Assembly: GCA_900073065.1 (NCBI GenBank)
Contig: FJOG01000091.1
Span: 45,471 to 55,871 of the forward strand
Direction of reading: 5' to 3'
DNA length: 10,401 bases
Origin: Phialocephala subalpina
Taxonomy: Eukaryota > Ascomycota > Leotiomycetes > Helotiales > Mollisiaceae
Shown here: in pieces, positions 8,125 to 10,401 of the stretch
How positions within the stretch are numbered: position 1 is the first letter of the stretch
Layout: the number at the start of each line of letters is the position of its first letter
The notes under the pieces: generated by a model
The model's database searches: none
What the model saw: the letters and a program-made list of their open reading frames with translations, nothing else
Told to the model about the DNA's origin: nothing
Position numbers and translations under genes: made by a program

Positions 8125-8798
8125 GATTTTCCTTGGAGCAAACGCGGGAGTCAGAGAACTCTGGCACAGAAACAGAATGTGATATTAGTCCGGAGCGATG
8201 AACGATGGGCAAACTGGAAAAACTTGCGCGTGCGTTGGTCTACGGTAAGGCTGTAACAGCAATATTTCCGTTGCAGCTTCTTCTTGGCGTTATGAATAGC
8301 TTTTCAAAGCTAAATTTCGGCAGGGTGGCTAGGGTTCATGAAACCGATGAGGAAATGTTTGCTTGATTGTCATGCTTGATTCAGTCTTCTACGTTGAGGT
8401 GGTAAGTTGGGCCAAGTAATCTTAGTACACATGTTATTCCCTGATTCGTCAATAGGGAATTTGATTAATTGTGCACGTCCTTTCGTATGGCGGCATAATT
8501 GATCAATTGGGTCCTTGGTTTGGAAAAGGTATTGGGTGTGGGAATTTCACTCGCATGGGTAGAACCCAGTATTCAGCCACGACGCCCGGTTGCACAGGCT
8601 TTGATTATTGAGAGGTGTGAGAATGTTGATGCCCGAATGCAGCCTTGAAAAGGTTGTCTCATGTAGGCTATGTTAGGTCTGGACGCTGCTATAATGGCTC
8701 CCGATGATGCCCCCTCCCAAAGATCTCGACTCCAACTTTCTACGACTCGTGCTTACTGCGACTCTCTCCAGCCTTACGTCCCTTCACGTTGCTATTAA
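8125..8798. other. Intergenic region upstream of the NLR gene
   Basis: This stretch is the promoter and leader side of the NLR, with no recognisable gene. It contains a small inverted repeat, ATTCCCT (8436-8442) and AGGGAAT (8454-8460), with an 11-nt loop, and CAGAGAACTCTG at 8153-8164. A 34-codon plus-strand ORF runs 8694-8798 (starting MAPDDAPSQRSRLQL). It looks protein-like but has no family match by eye and ends just where the AT-rich block begins. Confidence 0.5.
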
Positions 8799-9310
8799 CG
8801 TTAGCAGTGTATTACCTAGATAGTGAAAGAAGTAATATATAAAAACCCTTAATATAGAGATTAAATTAAAACATTCTAGCCCTTATGAGAGAGGATTTAT
8901 GTGATTTCCAGCTGAGAAAAAAAATCGAGATGTGGTGCCGCCTACTGAAGCCAGATCCTTGCAACCAAAATAACCACAAGTCATGTTACTATGATTTTGA
9001 CCTATGACTTTAAAGACGCGATAGGATTATATTTAAATTAATCTTTCTTATTTGAAGTATACTTTATAAAGTTATTTACTCACTTAACACGAAGGCGAAG
9101 GTATTTGAAAACCGACCACTTTTTAAGTAAGGGATAAACGATCGCGGAAGCTCAACTACGCGAAATCCTACAATTCCGTCAACAATTCGATTATTGCAAA
9201 AGCTAAATTATATAGTAGCCTAGCTTCTGCTCTATCACATGGATTTCAATTTGTAGTATTTCGATTATTTTTGGAGTTGTTATATATGTTTCAAAAGTTA
9301 GAGATTTTGG
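8799..9310. repeat. AT-rich, TA-rich block (possible RIP-mutated repeat remnant)
   Basis: About 500 bp of TA-rich sequence (for example AATATATAAAAACCC near 8835 and ATTATATTTAAATTAATC near 9026) lies between GC-balanced flanks. Long frames are absent on both strands. It resembles the block at 3941-4080 in composition, and the two lie on either side of the NLR gene. I found no convincing shared sequence or terminal repeats between them. A mutated transposable element is the likeliest source, by inference. Confidence 0.4.
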
Positions 9311-9495
9311 TGTTGCTGGCGGTCGCGACAAATGGTCGGGTTTCAAATGCCCACGCCTTCATAGATTTTGATGTTTTTCAAAACGGCGCTAAAAGCTCGG
9401 ACTAACCTTAAGTCATGTGATATTGAGATTGCATTTTTGGTGCTTCTCAGGGATCCTGATGTCTTCGCACACACCATACACACGCTTGAGCCGAG
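9311..9495. promoter_or_regulatory. Presumed promoter and 5' leader of the pfkB-family gene
   Basis: Composition returns to normal here, and a CA-rich stretch (about 9469-9483) lies just before the start codon. There is an in-frame TGA immediately upstream of the ATG, so the start at 9496 is the first possible in this exon. No specific operator is recognised. Confidence 0.35.
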
Positions 9496-10401
9496 ATGGA
9501 AGACATATCGCCGGAAAGTTTGGAGGATAATGAGGTCTTCTTCATCACAATGGGAGAGATCATTCTCGATGAGCTTCACTTCTCTAATGGGGATAAGATG
9601 GTAGAGGTTCTTGGTGGGGCTGGCACATATGGTAAACCCATCAGATTGCCTCATATGCACATAAAAATCAATACTAATGACTGGTATCATTTAGCGGCTT
9701 TGGGGGCTCGACTTCATTTACCGCCTCCTGTATCCCAATCCCTTTACCTCATGATTGAAGCAGGTTACGATCTGCCTTCTTCAGTTGAAGATAGCCTAAG
9801 AAGTTGGGACACAAGGCTGGATGTACGCAAAGACCCTACCAAGAAGACAACGCGAGCAAAGGTTGTCTACGAAGATGCTACATTTGGACGTAAGGTTCCT
9901 GCCAACCTTTTCAGAAAAACACCGTGTTACCACTAATGATAAAGCAGCTAAGACATTTGAGTATCTAGCCTCTACCATGACCCTTCTTCCTTCACGTCTC
10001 CGCCCTCTTGCCCTGTCCTCAGCATCCTTCCACCTGATCTGCCCTCCAGAAACCCTTAAGGAACAAATTCCTGGGATATTAGCTTTGCGTCAGAGGCACG
10101 GGATGTATCAACGCCCATTATTTATATGGGAACCAGAGGGAAGCTTTTGCTCTCGAGACTCGTTGGAAGCACATCTAGAAGCTGCGCGCTTGGTTGATAT
10201 TTTCTCACCTAACCGATTCGAGGTATCGGCTCTGTTTGGGAGCTCTGGAAACCCCCTTGATGAATCAAGCTTGGAGACCATGTGTGCTCTGTTTGTGGAT
10301 AGGGGAATCGGACCTTTGAGTAAGGGGACAATTGTTGTCAGATCGGACGAGCACGGATGTTTTGCGATGTCTAGCGCACTGCCTTTCACCAGCTTCCCAG
10401 C
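9496..10401 (+). CDS. pfkB/ribokinase-family protein, Mak32-like, 5' part, three exons so far
   Basis: Proposed exons are 9496..9631, 9695..9889 and 9948..10401 (open at the edge). Intron 1 (9632..9694, 63 bp, GTAAAC, branch TACTAATGAC, acceptor TTTAG) happens to be in frame and stop-free. Removing it joins LGGAGTY to AALGARLHLPPP, the substrate-binding GG loop typical of the family. Intron 2 (9890..9947, 58 bp, GTAAGG, branch CACTAAT, acceptor GCAG) is required and restores YEDATFGPKTFEY. Further family-like segments are FITMGEIILDEL at the start, SFHLICPPE, FIWEPEG and FSPNRFE; the C-terminal catalytic GxGD motif would lie beyond the right edge. About 261 residues are visible, of some 350-400 expected. 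Fungal members are annotated as Mak32-like, after the yeast protein needed for stable propagation of killer virus RNA. Substrate and kinase activity are uncertain. It faces the same direction as the fragment at 4228 but has no evident functional link to its neighbours. Confidence 0.88.

Noticed and set aside
8436..8460. Inverted repeat ATTCCCT/AGGGAAT with an 11-nt loop
   Set aside because: It is short, AT-rich and single, and expected by chance in a window of this size.
9343..9690. Minus-strand 115-codon ORF opposite the pfkB gene start
   Set aside because: It covers the pfkB exon and intron on the other strand and has no motif of its own.

Overview
This window looks like a piece of a filamentous ascomycete (Pezizomycotina) genome. 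Coding frames are broken by short GT-AG introns of 45-77 bp with CTAAC/CTRAY-like branch points. The gene families (Zn2Cys6 regulator, SesA/HeLo-like NB-ARC-TPR protein, Mak32-type pfkB protein) are typical of moulds, and genes are separated by AT-rich blocks that resemble decayed repeats. I cannot name the species.

Layout. (1) 1-562, minus: the 5' two thirds or so of a classical short-chain dehydrogenase/reductase, running off the left edge, with one intron. (2) 957-2724, minus: a Zn2Cys6 transcription factor with three introns. Its zinc cluster is intact, but the body carries a reading-frame shift near 2180-2215 and an in-frame TGA at 1787-1789 where the protein context predicts Trp. It is either a decaying gene or contains two assembly errors. 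(3) 2725-4687: about 2 kb with no confidently recognised gene. It holds two near-identical G/C palindromic repeats (3705-3732 and 3784-3810), an AT-rich block (3941-4080), and a plus-strand stretch that reads as the last two exons of an unknown gene (4228-4528). (4) 4688-8124, minus: a complete three-exon NLR-type STAND protein of 1107 residues, with an N-terminal helical SesA/HeLo-like domain, an NB-ARC ATPase and nine 42-residue TPRs. (5) 8125-9495: the presumed NLR promoter side, a short orphan ORF (8694-8798), and a second AT-rich block (about 8799-9310). (6) 9496-right edge, plus: the 5' part of a Mak32-like pfkB carbohydrate-kinase-family gene with two introns.

How the parts may work together. 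The SDR and the Zn2Cys6 gene lie in tandem. Each has upstream a compound motif, CACGTGAGCGG followed within a few bases by a second TGAGCGG. This suggests that they share, or once shared, a regulator, possibly the Zn2Cys6 protein itself. The NLR is the best candidate for an immune or allorecognition function. Nothing in the window shows a physical partner for it, and its flanks are repeat-like rather than an obvious effector gene. The pfkB gene looks like an unrelated neighbour. All splice sites were placed by eye from consensus and protein continuity, and none is backed by transcript data.
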